Source of the DNA: Paenibacillus beijingensis
GTDB lineage: Bacteria > Bacillota > Bacilli > Paenibacillales > Paenibacillaceae
DNA length: 64,000 bases
Direction: 5' to 3'
Assembly: GCF_000961095.1 (NCBI RefSeq)
Contig: NZ_CP011058.1
Span: 638,501-702,500, forward strand
Position numbers and translations under genes: made by a program
Notes under the pieces: model-generated
What the model saw: only the letters and a program-made list of their open reading frames with translations
The model's database searches: none
Told to the model about the DNA's origin: nothing
Part shown: positions 34,033-43,015 of the stretch, one piece after another
Position numbering within the stretch: the stretch's first letter is position 1
How the letters are laid out: each line of letters opens with the position of its first letter

Positions 34033-34341
34033 TTAACTGCGCCACCGGTACCTTTCGCTTCGGCTCGCGCTACTGATCACAAGCAGGAGCCCGGTAATGA
34101 TGTGCATAATCATGCCGACAAAAGGAATATAAGCAATAAACGAAGTTACAATTCCGACGATGCTGCCATGAATCTCGCTCCGGGCACGAACGCACACGAC
34201 GAGTGTCAAAATATGAAGGATGAGCATAAAAGTAAGCGGGATATATCCGGTGCCGATAATGATCAGCCCGCCGATAACCGGTATTCCGAGAATGAGCTCG
34301 CACACCCCGGTAATGAGACGCATCAACCGTGGAAGAGCCAT
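34033..34341 (-). CDS. Small membrane protein of unknown function
   Basis: 102 residues from the ATG at 34341 (GAGGGAAAACTG upstream) with three hydrophobic helices: LITGVCELILGIPVIGGLII, FMLILHILTLVVCV and FIAYIPFVGMIMHIITGLLL. The C-terminus is Ser/Arg-rich. Family not recognised. A good sigma-A promoter (TTGCTT, 17 nt, TATAAT) lies 60 nt upstream. Confidence 0.65.
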   Translation of the reverse strand: MALPRLMRLITGVCELILGIPVIGGLIIIGTGYIPLTFMLILHILTLVVCVRARSEIHGSIVGIVTSFIAYIPFVGMIMHIITGLLLVISSASRSERYRWRS

Positions 34342-34400
34342 CAGTTTTCCCTCGTTTCCATGACTTTTGATATGGTGGATACAATCCAACATTCCACCTT

Positions 34401-34429
34401 ATTATAGTTCCAATGGCTTATGGAAGCAA
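34401..34429 (-). promoter_or_regulatory. Sigma-A promoter of the small membrane protein gene
   Basis: On the minus strand, TTGCTT and TATAAT are 17 nt apart, about 60 nt upstream of the start at 34341. Confidence 0.6.
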
Positions 34430-34447
34430 TGAGGACCGACGCGGATT

Positions 34448-34828
34448 TTATTCCGGCCGCTGTGCTGCTGCCGCATGTGAAGAAACGGCGCTGCGGTTTT
34501 CTTCTCCCCAAACTTTCATTTGCAAAATGATCGGCGCCAGCGTTTCCCCGAGCGGGGTAAGCGAATATTCCACTTTGGGCGGCACTTGTTGATACACTTC
34601 GCGGTGAATAATGCCGTCCTGTTCCATTTCACGAAGCTGCAGCGTAAGCATCCGCTGCGTGATGGCGGGACAAATGCGCCTGAACTCGTTAAACCGCTTC
34701 TTCCCGTCAATGAGATGATAGAGAAGGATGCCTTTCCATTTGCCGCCGATAACCCCAAGCGTGAACTCGACCGGACATCCTTGATTGTTCGGACACGTCC
34801 CGAACCGTTCATTACTCTTCTCCATCAT
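34448..34828 (-). CDS. HxlR family winged-helix regulator
   Basis: 126 residues with the HxlR signature: CPVEFTLGVIGGKWKGILLY, KRFNEFRRICPAITQRMLTL and VEYSLTPLGETLAPII. The N-terminal Cys of the CPVE motif is the redox or electrophile sensor in YodB/HypR relatives, and a second pair (CPNNQGC) precedes it. No divergent enzyme gene is adjacent, so its target is unknown. Confidence 0.87.
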   Translation of the reverse strand: MMEKSNERFGTCPNNQGCPVEFTLGVIGGKWKGILLYHLIDGKKRFNEFRRICPAITQRMLTLQLREMEQDGIIHREVYQQVPPKVEYSLTPLGETLAPIILQMKVWGEENRSAVSSHAAAAQRPE

Positions 34829-34950
34829 TCCGCCTCCCTAAGTATATAAATAGATGCTATATTCTTTGAACGCGTGTACCTTGTTTTTTTTACTATACAT
34901 GAAATGACTGGAAACGGAAAGAGCCGGCGCTATTTTAAATGTGAGCAGCA

Positions 34951-34993
34951 AAAAACCTTCTTCATTAAGAGCCGCGGCTCTTTGAAGAAGGTT
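34951..34993 (-). terminator. Terminator of prfC
   Basis: On the minus strand, AACCTTCTTCA, an inner AAGAGCCGCGGCTCTT hairpin and TGAAGAAGGTTTTTTG, 25 nt past the prfC stop. Confidence 0.85.
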
Positions 34994-35017
34994 ATTCGCC
35001 TCCCAGGCGCGGTTTGC

Positions 35018-36604
35018 CTAAGGAGCCATCTCCAGAAACTTGGAGGTCGGATTTTTATCCATTGCCGTACGCATCGCATACTCGTTCTCGAACAGAGCGA
35101 CGTAGTTGCCCTTTTTATCCTTGACGAGCGTGGAATTAATGCGGAATTTGGACGGATCGATTTTATCGTCGACGATCCAGCGCGCGAACTGGAAGCTCAT
35201 CCGGTGCAGCTGAATTTCCACTCCGTATTCGGCACGCATCCGGTATTCGAACACCTCGAACTGGAGCTGCCCGACGACGCCGAGAATCGTTTCGTCGAAG
35301 CTGCCGGTCGTTTGGAACACCTGAATGGTGCCTTCCTCCGTCAGCTGGTCGATCCCTTTTTGATACTGCTTATGCTTAAGTGCATTCTTAACCGTAACTT
35401 TGGCAAAAATCTCCGGCGAAAAAGTCGGCAGCTCGTCGAATTCAACGCTCGCTCCCTGCGAAAGCGAATCACCGATGCGGAAAATGCCCGGGTCGAACAG
35501 ACCGATAATATCGCCGGGATATGCCGTCTCCACGATGTCGCGGTCCTGCGCAAGAAACTGCTGCGGCTGGGACAGCTTAATGTCTTTGCCTGCGCGCACA
35601 TGCTTGACGCTCATGCCCCGTTCGAACCGGCCGGAGCAAATGCGCAGGAAAGCGATCCGGTCGCGGTGGGCGGGATTCATGTTCGCCTGAATTTTGAAAA
35701 TATAGCCGGAAAACTTTTCGTCGGTCGGCTCGACCGGACCGCTCGTGCTCATCCGGGAAGCCGGCTTCGGCGCAAGCTGCAGGAAGTTCTCCAGAAACGT
35801 CTGTACGCCGAAATTGTTGACGGCGCTGCCGAAGAACACCGGCGTCAGCTCGCCCGCGCGAACTTTCTCGAAATCAAACGGGTCGCCCGCAACATCGAGC
35901 AGCTCCAGCTCCTGCTCAAGCTGGTCCGCCAAATAGTCGCCCGCCATTTCGCGGATGACGGGGTCATGGTAATCGGCAACTTTGCGAACGCTGATCGTTT
36001 CGTGGTCGTCGCCCTGAAACAGCTCGACTTGATCCTTCATCCGGTCGTAAACGCCGCACAGCTCGCGGCCCATCCCGATCGGCCAATTCATCGGCACCGA
36101 GCGGATGCCGAGCACGCGCTCCAGCTCTTCCATCAGGTCGAAAGGGCTCTGCCCTTCGCGGTCGAGCTTGTTGATGAACGTGAAGATCGGAATGCCGCGC
36201 TTGCGGCACACCTGAAACAGCTTGATCGTCTGCGCCTCGACGCCTTTGGCGACGTCGATCAGCATGACGGCACTGTCCGCCGCCGTCAGCGTGCGGTACG
36301 TATCCTCACTGAAATCCTGGTGACCCGGCGTATCGAGAATGTTGACGCGATGGCCGTTATAGTCGAACTGCATCACGCTCGATGTAACGGAGATTCCGCG
36401 CTGCTTCTCAATCTCCATCCAGTCGGATGTTGCATGCCGGCTCGCTTTCCGCGCTTTAACGGAACCGGCAAGACGAATAGCCCCCCCAAACAGGAGGAGC
36501 TTTTCCGTCAATGTTGTTTTCCCTGCATCAGGGTGAGAGATGATCGCGAATGTGCGCCGTTTCTCCACTTCCTGATTAATCTCACTGCTTAATGTTTTGC
36601 TCAT
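35018..36604 (-). CDS. prfC: Peptide chain release factor 3
   Basis: 528 residues, translational GTPase RF3, which recycles RF1/RF2 after peptide release. G motifs are present: HPDAGKTTLTEK (G1), QRGISVTSS (G2), DTPGHQDFSEDT (G3) and NKLDREG (G4). Domains II and III follow with FRIGDSLSQGASVEFDELPT and the terminal NEYAMRTAMDKNP. Full length for the family. Monocistronic, with terminator. Confidence 0.96.
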   Translation of the reverse strand: MSKTLSSEINQEVEKRRTFAIISHPDAGKTTLTEKLLLFGGAIRLAGSVKARKASRHATSDWMEIEKQRGISVTSSVMQFDYNGHRVNILDTPGHQDFSEDTYRTLTAADSAVMLIDVAKGVEAQTIKLFQVCRKRGIPIFTFINKLDREGQSPFDLMEELERVLGIRSVPMNWPIGMGRELCGVYDRMKDQVELFQGDDHETISVRKVADYHDPVIREMAGDYLADQLEQELELLDVAGDPFDFEKVRAGELTPVFFGSAVNNFGVQTFLENFLQLAPKPASRMSTSGPVEPTDEKFSGYIFKIQANMNPAHRDRIAFLRICSGRFERGMSVKHVRAGKDIKLSQPQQFLAQDRDIVETAYPGDIIGLFDPGIFRIGDSLSQGASVEFDELPTFSPEIFAKVTVKNALKHKQYQKGIDQLTEEGTIQVFQTTGSFDETILGVVGQLQFEVFEYRMRAEYGVEIQLHRMSFQFARWIVDDKIDPSKFRINSTLVKDKKGNYVALFENEYAMRTAMDKNPTSKFLEMAP

Positions 36605-36769
36605 TTACAGAGTATCCCTTCATCTTAAATCCTCAAACGTGTAACTATTATAACAGGATTCAATCCGTATGAGCCAGCCTCTCTCGCCGACTTTAGCATA
36701 TGCGGTACAAATTCAAGCTGTGCCTGTCGGTTCGGACCCGGCATTTATATTGATTCCGCAGCATTATGG

Positions 36770-38347
36770 TTAGCTTTTGCTGCCCTTGACCCAGATGACG
36801 TTATCCTCCTCTTGACCGTTCACCGGCCACCAGTGGAAGCCTTCGTCGGCAAGCAGCCTTTTCGAACGCTCCGGTCCCCACGAACCGGCCGGATAAAATT
36901 GGAGATCGTTCGGATTTTCTCTCCACGCCTGCGCAATCCGGTCGACGAACGACCAGGCCTGCGCCACTTCGTCCCAACGCGTGAAATAGGTGGAATCGCC
37001 GCGCGCCGCATCGTAAATGAGCAGCTCGTAAGCTTCCGGCGTATTGATGCCAACTTGGCAGCTTTGGCAAAACTCCATCGCTACCGGCTGGACTTCATTG
37101 TCGGAACCCGGCCTTTTGGCGTTGATTTTGATATAGATGCCTTCCATCGGATTGACGCGAATGACGAGCAGGTTCGGTCCAAGATCATGACGCTTTGCAA
37201 ACAGCACGTTTTCCGGCACGTTCTTGAACTCGATCACAACCTCCGTCGTCTTGACCGGCAGACGTTTACCCGTTCGGATAAAGAACGGCACTCCGGCCCA
37301 GCGGAAGTTGTCCACCATCACCTTCGCGGCAAAATAAGTTTCCGTCATCGAGTCGGCCGGAACGCTTTCTTCCTGACGGTATGCCGGCAGCGGTTTGCCG
37401 CCTTGGTTGCCTTCGGCATATTGAGCGCGCACGACGTTTTGGCGAACTTCGTCGCTGGAATTGTATTTGCGCAGCGAGCGCAGCACTTTCACCTTCTCAT
37501 CGCGGAGGCCCTCCGGGTGAAGTCGGCTCGGCGGTTCCATCGCAATCATGGTAAGCATCTGCAGCATATGGTTCTGTCCCATGTCGCGAAGCGCGCCGGA
37601 ATTGTCGTAATAACCGCCGCGTTCTTCGACCCCGACCGTTTCCGACAGCGTAATCTGCACATTCGCGATATGCTGGTTGTTCCAAAGCGGCTCGAAGAAC
37701 GCGTTCGCGAAGCGGAGAACCTGGATATTCTGCACCATTTCTTTGCCAAGATAGTGGTCAATCCGGTAAATCTCTTCTTCATTGAACACTTGGCTGAGCT
37801 GCTCGTTCAGCTTGCGCGCGGAATCCAAATCGTAGCCGAACGGCTTCTCGATTACAAGGCGGTGCCATCCGGGCGATTCAAGAAGCCCGCCGCCCTTCAG
37901 GTTGAACGACACCGGTCCGAACAGCTCCGGCGCAAGCGCGAGATAAAACAGGCGGTTGCCCTTAATATCGAATTTCTTATCCAACTCGCCGGACAAGCGG
38001 TCAAGCTCGCGGAACCCATCCACGTTGTGGATGTCCAGCGGCATATAGACAAAATGCTGCGCGAACCGGTTCCACATATCAGCGTCCTTCGCTTTATAGC
38101 GGCAAAATTCATTGATCGATTCATACACGTCCTCACGGAACTGCTCATTCGTGCGCGGACGGCGGGCAAGTCCAACGACAGCGAACTGTTCGCCAAGCTT
38201 GCCTTCTTTATATAGACTGAACAGCGCCGGAAAGAGCTTTCTCCGGGCCAAATCTCCGGTTGCTCCGAACAGATAAAAGACCGCGCCTTCTGCGGCCACT
38301 GCTTCCTGTGTGTTTGCGTAGTTCATCGTCCTCAGTCTCTCTTCCAT
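36770..38347 (-). CDS. zwf: Glucose-6-phosphate 1-dehydrogenase
   Basis: 525 residues, first step of the oxidative pentose phosphate pathway, making NADPH. The coenzyme site GATGDLARRKLFPALF near 29, the active-site RIDHYLGKE near 208 and VIEKPFGYD are intact. The length is slightly above the usual 490-515. Start ATG 38347, or ATG 38326 (seven codons later, after GAGGAC), neither with an ideal ribosome binding site. Confidence 0.95.
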   Translation of the reverse strand: MEERLRTMNYANTQEAVAAEGAVFYLFGATGDLARRKLFPALFSLYKEGKLGEQFAVVGLARRPRTNEQFREDVYESINEFCRYKAKDADMWNRFAQHFVYMPLDIHNVDGFRELDRLSGELDKKFDIKGNRLFYLALAPELFGPVSFNLKGGGLLESPGWHRLVIEKPFGYDLDSARKLNEQLSQVFNEEEIYRIDHYLGKEMVQNIQVLRFANAFFEPLWNNQHIANVQITLSETVGVEERGGYYDNSGALRDMGQNHMLQMLTMIAMEPPSRLHPEGLRDEKVKVLRSLRKYNSSDEVRQNVVRAQYAEGNQGGKPLPAYRQEESVPADSMTETYFAAKVMVDNFRWAGVPFFIRTGKRLPVKTTEVVIEFKNVPENVLFAKRHDLGPNLLVIRVNPMEGIYIKINAKRPGSDNEVQPVAMEFCQSCQVGINTPEAYELLIYDAARGDSTYFTRWDEVAQAWSFVDRIAQAWRENPNDLQFYPAGSWGPERSKRLLADEGFHWWPVNGQEEDNVIWVKGSKS

Positions 38348-38467
38348 CTTTGGATTAAAAACGGGGTTATTTATGGTATGTAGTTTACCATATTCCCCTA
38401 TTACCCGCCATTGTTCTCATTCAATCTTCATTCAAGCGGGCCGCTGCTGCGGCGGCTGACCGCCATC

Positions 38468-39265
38468 CTAATCCGCTTTCGAATAATCGCCGGAAATGAG
38501 CGGCACCCCTGCTGTCAGCTCGATCCGCTTGCTTTCCGTATCGTCGTGGACAGCCAGCTGCAGATTGCCTTTCTTTCCGCCGCCCAGTGAAACCGATGCC
38601 GTCAGCAGCGGGGTAAAATAGGTCGCGCTCACCGTAGCCCCGTCCTTGTATGTATCCCGAGAGTCAGCCTGTGCGATATCGGCAAGCCGGCGCATACTGT
38701 TGCTGCGGATCGCATACCCATGCACGTTCAAGTTCATTTTGGCATGGAGCCCCGTTTCCGCCGCCGCGCTGAGCACCGCGTTTGCCTGTGCCAGCAGTGC
38801 GTCAAGCGACGCTTTTTGGCCGAGCTCATAGCGGATGACGAGATCCGCTGCCCTGCCTGAGCTTCCGGTCCTTTTTGCCCATAATGATAACGCTCCCCCT
38901 CCCCGGACGACCTCTCCCTGCCATAGGTTACCCTCCAGACCATCCGTTTCATCCAGCGCTCCGGCAGTAACGGCAAGCGGCTTGATTCCGAGCAGCTCAG
39001 CCATCCTTTTCACTTCATCGACCGAAGCGTCGGCATCGAACCGCAGCTGCCACGAGCCGCCGGGGGCGCCCCCCTGGAGCTCGCCATCGGTCCATTCCCA
39101 CAGCCGCTTCACGTCGCCTGTTGTCGCGCCCTCCGAGCCGGCGGCCGTAACATTCGTTCCTTTGCTTTGATTGGCCTGATAGATCATGACGAGAGCGGCG
39201 GCGGCAAGCAGAAGCATGACAAGCGCCATCCCGCGCAGCGCGGACCGCCGCGAATTTCCTTCCAT
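38468..39265 (-). CDS. ywmB: YwmB family TATA-box-binding-like protein
   Basis: 265 residues from the ATG at 39265 (GAAAGGAAG upstream). N-terminal membrane anchor or signal (ALRGMALVMLLLAAAALVMI), followed by the two-lobed YwmB domain with LWEWTDGELQ, WQGEVV-type strands and LNVHGYA. The family has the TBP fold but is extracytoplasmic; in Bacillus ywmB is linked to sporulation gene spoIID. An open frame continues 187 codons upstream but resembles nothing. Divergent from the gene at 39404. Confidence 0.82.
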   Translation of the reverse strand: MEGNSRRSALRGMALVMLLLAAAALVMIYQANQSKGTNVTAAGSEGATTGDVKRLWEWTDGELQGGAPGGSWQLRFDADASVDEVKRMAELLGIKPLAVTAGALDETDGLEGNLWQGEVVRGGGALSLWAKRTGSSGRAADLVIRYELGQKASLDALLAQANAVLSAAAETGLHAKMNLNVHGYAIRSNSMRRLADIAQADSRDTYKDGATVSATYFTPLLTASVSLGGGKKGNLQLAVHDDTESKRIELTAGVPLISGDYSKAD

Positions 39266-39403
39266 GCTGGAACCACTTCCTTTCAGAGGCGGCATTAGCT
39301 TGCACATATCTGTGAAAATCGGGAATCTGGGTGAATGACCATACACATCCGCCCTTGGGTGAATAAACTGGTTAGCAGCACATGATAATGGGAGGAGACA
39401 AAA

Positions 39404-39799
39404 ATGGAACCGATCTTGCCGCTCCATGAAGAGCGGATTCAACAATTTTGCGGAAATATGGTTTGCGTCGTTCTGAAAGACGGAAGGCGTCATATCGGCG
39501 TGCTCAGCTCCTGCAAGAACGGCCGGGTTCATCTGAACGATTTTCCTGACAGCCCCAAAACGCATCATTTGCCAACGATCGCGCAGAGCGAACCGGTCAA
39601 ACCGGGGAAAAAGAAAACCCGCAAACCGAAAACGAAATCCGGCTCCGTTTCGACGGAACTTTCGGATGCTCAGACGAAAGCGTATGCGCCTTACGGCCCG
39701 GGGTTTCGCCCCTATCCGTACAGGTATCCGTACTACCCTTTCGGAGCTTTTGTCGCGTTTGAGCTGGCGGCGATCGCTTTTCTGCTGCTGATTCTGTAG
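39404..39799 (+). CDS. Hypothetical protein with Sm-like start and C-terminal membrane helix
   Basis: 131 residues. Residues 8-48 (IQQFCGNMVCVVLKDGRRHI, then GVLSS.KNGRVHLND) resemble an Sm-like small beta-barrel. The middle is basic (KPGKKKTRKPKTKSG), then Pro/Tyr-rich (PYGPGFRPYPYRYPYYPFG), and it ends in one membrane helix (FELAAIAFLLLIL). GGGAGGAGA lies 8 nt upstream. The family is unknown; similar Tyr/Pro-rich membrane proteins occur in spore formers. Confidence 0.7.
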   Translation: MEPILPLHEERIQQFCGNMVCVVLKDGRRHIGVLSSCKNGRVHLNDFPDSPKTHHLPTIAQSEPVKPGKKKTRKPKTKSGSVSTELSDAQTKAYAPYGPGFRPYPYRYPYYPFGAFVAFELAAIAFLLLIL

Positions 39800-39850
39800 A
39801 TAAGTCAGCGGTGCCGGATCAATCATAACGCGACGTCATCCAGAGCAAAT

Positions 39851-39886
39851 AAGCAGATCCCTGACATTCAGGCGATCTGCTTGTTT
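39851..39886 (+). terminator. Terminator after the Sm-like protein gene
   Basis: AAGCAGATC, a 14-nt loop and GATCTGCTTGTTT, 52 nt past the stop. Confidence 0.75.
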
Positions 39887-39931
39887 ATGCGGGAGAGGAT
39901 ACCGGTCAAAAAGATTCCGGATGCCGGCGGA

Positions 39932-40612
39932 TTATTCCGCAATTTGGTGCTTGTGCGCATAAATGGCGGCCTGGGTCCGGTCCTCCACGCACAGTTTGTT
40001 TAATATGTTCGTTACATGAAACTTGACCGTTTTTATCCCGATAAACAGCTGATCGGCGATTTCCTGATTGGACAACCCCTTCGCAACGAGCTTCAGCACA
40101 TCCATCTCCCGCTCCGTCAATTCTTCATGAAGCTGTTTTTGGGAAGCGGAACGGGGCCCGCGGAAGCGATTCATCATTTTCGCCGCAACCTGGGATTCCA
40201 GCACCGACTGGCCCCTTGAAGCCGCGCGGATCGCATCGGCAATTTCCGTCGCGCGCGATGTTTTCAGCAAATAGCTGAACGCTCCGGCTTCAATTACCGG
40301 GTACAGCTTGCTGTCATCCAAGTAGCTCGTCAACACGACAACTTTGCAGTCGGGGCACTGCTCAAGCAGCTTGCCCGTCGTTTCTACGCCGTCCATTCCT
40401 TCCATGACGAGATCCATCAGCACGACGTCCGGTTTATACGCCTGGGCGAGCCGGATTCCGTCCTGTCCGTTGCTTGCTTCCCCAACGACCTCGATTCCCG
40501 CCTCCGTATCAAGTACCGCCGCAAGTCCGATCCTTACCATCTCATGATCGTCGACAAGCAGCACTTTGATCGGCTCAGCCGTAAGTCCGGTATTCATCAA
40601 TTCCTGTTCCAT
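39932..40612 (-). CDS. liaR: LiaR-like NarL/LuxR response regulator
   Basis: 226 residues from the ATG at 40612; an ATG at 40597 (AGGAATTG just upstream) is also possible. Receiver domain with KVLLVDDHEMVRIGLAAVLD and phosphoacceptor Asp in DVVLMDLVMEGMDG, then the LuxR helix-turn-helix LTEREMDVLKLVAKGLSNQE. Overlaps the kinase stop by 37 nt. Resembles LiaR, which answers cell-wall antibiotics; the PspA genes upstream support this. Confidence 0.9.
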   Translation of the reverse strand: MEQELMNTGLTAEPIKVLLVDDHEMVRIGLAAVLDTEAGIEVVGEASNGQDGIRLAQAYKPDVVLMDLVMEGMDGVETTGKLLEQCPDCKVVVLTSYLDDSKLYPVIEAGAFSYLLKTSRATEIADAIRAASRGQSVLESQVAAKMMNRFRGPRSASQKQLHEELTEREMDVLKLVAKGLSNQEIADQLFIGIKTVKFHVTNILNKLCVEDRTQAAIYAHKHQIAE

Positions 40613-41612
40613 CTTCCAACCCGCTCCCCTTTCCTTCTTCCCCGATCGGCACCCACAGGTCGATCGTCGTCCCTTCGCCCGGGGCGGTATAGATTTCAAG
40701 CGCTCCGCCCAGCTCATTGATCCGTTCATCCATCGTCAGCAAACCGTAGGAAGCCTGCTTCTTCTCTTCCAAATCGAAGCCAACACCATTGTCGCGCAGC
40801 GTCAGTCTGGCCTGGTTGCCGTACCGCAGCAGCCTAATGTCCATCTGATCGGCTTTGGCATGGCGCAGCGTATTGGACATCGCCTCTTGCGCGATCCGGA
40901 ACAGATGGTCTTCGGTTTGCGGATTGAGGTTGATCGACGTATCGACGTCAATGGCAATCTGAACCGGCACTTTAACTTTCAGCTCATCTACGAGCGCAGT
41001 CAGCGCCTGGGCCAAATTTTTGCCGTCCAAATGGACGGGCCGCAAATGAAGCAGCAGCGCTCTCATCTCCGATTGGGCGACGGCGGCCATTTCCTCGATC
41101 AGCTGCACTTGCCTCCGCGCCCGTTCCCAATCCTTCTCAATCGTGCGGCTGACGGCGGTCGCCGTCATCGAGATAGCAAACAGCTGCTGGCTTACCGCAT
41201 CGTGCAGCTCTCTTGCCAGCCGCTGGCGTTCTTCAATAACGGCTGAAAATTTAACTTTCTCCGTCCATTCTTTATCCGCCTCCGTTTCTTCATCCGATGA
41301 AAAATCCGTCTGTTCGTCCGATGGGAGGGTAATATGATTTCGTCTGCGCTGCTGCTGATTGAGTCGCTGAAGCGCCTCCTTCAGCCTCGATGTCTGCAGG
41401 TAGCTGCTCAGCGCCGTCCCGGCCAGCGCAACGGCGATAACCCCCAGGCCGATCACGGCCGCTTTTCCCTGAATCGCAAACAATTCGACCGAGCCGAGCC
41501 CGTGAAGTACGATAAATAGCAGGCCTAGTATAACGAGCAGCCATAGAATGGTTTCCATCACATTTCGACGGCCCGCTTCCGGGTATTTGCCCACAGGTTT
41601 CTTTTTGGCCAC
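40575..41612 (-). CDS. liaS: LiaS-like sensor histidine kinase
   Basis: 345 residues from GTG 41612 (AAGGAG 8 nt upstream). Two membrane helices at about 21-40 and 53-75 with a very short outside loop (intramembrane-sensing type), a cytoplasmic linker rich in acidic residues, then HisKA_3 with the phospho-His in RQRLARELHDAVSQQLF and the ATPase with DNGVGFD. Two SD-adjacent hairpin repeats lie directly upstream. It overlaps the regulator gene and is separated from the upstream pspA by a terminator hairpin. Confidence 0.9.
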   Translation of the reverse strand: MAKKKPVGKYPEAGRRNVMETILWLLVILGLLFIVLHGLGSVELFAIQGKAAVIGLGVIAVALAGTALSSYLQTSRLKEALQRLNQQQRRRNHITLPSDEQTDFSSDEETEADKEWTEKVKFSAVIEERQRLARELHDAVSQQLFAISMTATAVSRTIEKDWERARRQVQLIEEMAAVAQSEMRALLLHLRPVHLDGKNLAQALTALVDELKVKVPVQIAIDVDTSINLNPQTEDHLFRIAQEAMSNTLRHAKADQMDIRLLRYGNQARLTLRDNGVGFDLEEKKQASYGLLTMDERINELGGALEIYTAPGEGTTIDLWVPIGEEGKGSGLEDGTGIDEYRTYG

Positions 41613-41628
41613 TTTGCATTCTCCTTCA

Positions 41629-41702
41629 GGTTTTGCCGGAGGCAAAACCAACTTCGTAAGCATCCACTTAGGTTTTGCTGGAAGCAAAACCTATTCGTAA
41701 GC
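41629..41702 (-). repeat. Two hairpin repeats upstream of the liaS ribosome binding site
   Basis: On the minus strand, two units of GCTTACGAA(t/g)-GGTTTTGC-TTCC-GCAAAACC (loops TTCCA and CTCCG) lie head-to-tail, the second ending about 2 nt before AAGGAGAATG. Same family and orientation as the elements before yycC and yutD. Confidence 0.75.
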
Positions 41703-41769
41703 ATCGTTACTCTTATTATACAATTGAGGTTCCAGCTAATGGAAGCCCTAGAAGTAAACAGGCTGAAAG

Positions 41770-41812
41770 AAGCTCCGGACAGGACCCTGAATATCGGCAC
41801 GTTCCGGAGCTT
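41770..41812 (-). terminator. Terminator or attenuator between pspA and liaS
   Basis: Perfect arms AAGCTCCGGA and TCCGGAGCTT separated by 23 nt, then CTTTC on the minus strand, 14 nt past the pspA stop. It would uncouple the stress operon from the two-component genes. Confidence 0.6.
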
Positions 41813-41825
41813 GCTTATGTCACTA

Positions 41826-42515
41826 TTATTCGGAAGATGCGGACGGGTTCAATTTATTTTTCAAAGCTTGCAGCTGCTCTTCGACTTTCAGCTGTTTTTC
41901 GGCATCAACCGGTTTGTAAGCGGTGCTGTTTGTGAACCCGTACGGGGAACGGAGCACATCGGCTTCCGCTTCCATCTGTATAATTTTTTCTTCCATGCGG
42001 GAAAATCCGCGAGCGGCGCCGCCGCTGTCGATACGGTGTGTGGACGTCGCCTGGGCCATTTGCTTTTGCGCTTTGGCCATTTGCGCGCGGGCAGCCAGCT
42101 CATTGCGCTTGTTGCGCAGCTGATAGAACTCGTCTTTCATTCCGTGCAGCTGCTGCTTCAGCTCCTCCGCCTGGATTTTCGCCTGCGAGTACAGGTCGCT
42201 GAATTCTGCCGTCTTCTGGTCGAAATACAGCTTCTCCTCCAGCAGCTTGCGGGCAAGATCCTCTTGTCCGGCACGGAGCGCTGTCTCCGCTTTGCTCTCA
42301 CGGTCGATAACGCTGCGGGCAGCCTCATCGTAACGCTGTTTCATGCGGCGCTCGTTCGCCATTTGCTTCGCTACCGTTACCTCGGCCTGATGAATTTCGG
42401 CCTCCATGTCGCGCAAATATTGGTTCAGCATTACGACCGGATCTTCCACTTTATCAAGCAGCTCATGCACCGACGCTTTCGTCATATCCTTCATCCGTTT
42501 GAAAATTCCCATCAT
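41826..42515 (-). CDS. PspA/IM30 family protein (LiaH-like)
   Basis: 229 residues, almost entirely coiled-coil. MGIFKRMKDMTKASVHELLDK and EDPVVMLNQYLRDMEAEI mark the PspA/IM30 start (amphipathic helix 0 plus helix 1), and RMEEKIIQMEAEADVL the C-terminal part. Forms rings on the inner face of the membrane under envelope stress. Starts ATGATG at 42515, overlapping the pspC stop (TAATG). Confidence 0.9.
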   Translation of the reverse strand: MMGIFKRMKDMTKASVHELLDKVEDPVVMLNQYLRDMEAEIHQAEVTVAKQMANERRMKQRYDEAARSVIDRESKAETALRAGQEDLARKLLEEKLYFDQKTAEFSDLYSQAKIQAEELKQQLHGMKDEFYQLRNKRNELAARAQMAKAQKQMAQATSTHRIDSGGAARGFSRMEEKIIQMEAEADVLRSPYGFTNSTAYKPVDAEKQLKVEEQLQALKNKLNPSASSE

Positions 42516-43006
42516 TAAAACTCTCCCTTCTCGTACTTGGCAAGTTTGCTTTTCAGTTCTTCGATTTCTTTGCGCAGCGCTTTTTTCTCCAGATCGTCCA
42601 TCATCGCGTCGAGATCGGAAGCTTCTTGTTTCGGTTTCCACTGCTCGCTGCCCGGCTGCGGCGGATTGGCGTATGGTCCGCCTTTATATGAGCCGTAGCC
42701 GCCGGAAGTACCTTCATTGCGATATGGATCGCGTCCCGCATCATAGCGGTCGTTATAGTTGCCGTAGCCTCCCCCGAAGCCGGGAGGAAATCCGTTCGGA
42801 CCGTATCCGTGGGGCGGATAATACGGTTCTTTCGGGATGACAAGCGCGGCCAGAATGTAGATCAAAATGATCGCGCCGCTGGTGAACACCGCCACCACGA
42901 TGAATAATATCCGGAGCAAATTGGCATCGACATTCAGCATCTCCGCCAGACCGCCGCAGAGCCCGAACAGTTTTTTATTTCGTCTGGAACGATACAATTG
43001 CCTCAT
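42515..43006 (-). CDS. PspC domain membrane protein with C-terminal coiled coil
   Basis: 163 residues. Residues 1-62 are a PspC domain: LYRSRRNKKLFGLCGGLAEM followed by a membrane helix (ILFIVVAVFTSGAIILIYIL). A Gly/Tyr/Pro/Asn-rich linker of about 70 residues follows, then a charged coiled coil (MMDDLEKKALRKEIEELKSK). The tail may dock on PspA proteins. Located between two pspA genes. Confidence 0.88.
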   Translation of the reverse strand: MRQLYRSRRNKKLFGLCGGLAEMLNVDANLLRILFIVVAVFTSGAIILIYILAALVIPKEPYYPPHGYGPNGFPPGFGGGYGNYNDRYDAGRDPYRNEGTSGGYGSYKGGPYANPPQPGSEQWKPKQEASDLDAMMDDLEKKALRKEIEELKSKLAKYEKGEF

Positions 43007-43015
43007 GGCTTAACG

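Noticed and set aside
34874..36592. A 572-codon plus-strand open frame opposite prfC
   Set aside because: It is the shadow of a strongly biased real gene. The opposite strand encodes all RF3 motifs in order, whereas this frame has no recognisable domain and no ribosome binding site.
36812..38215. A 467-codon plus-strand open frame opposite zwf
   Set aside because: Shadow of glucose-6-phosphate dehydrogenase; composition is Arg/His-rich, as expected from antisense of high-GC codons.
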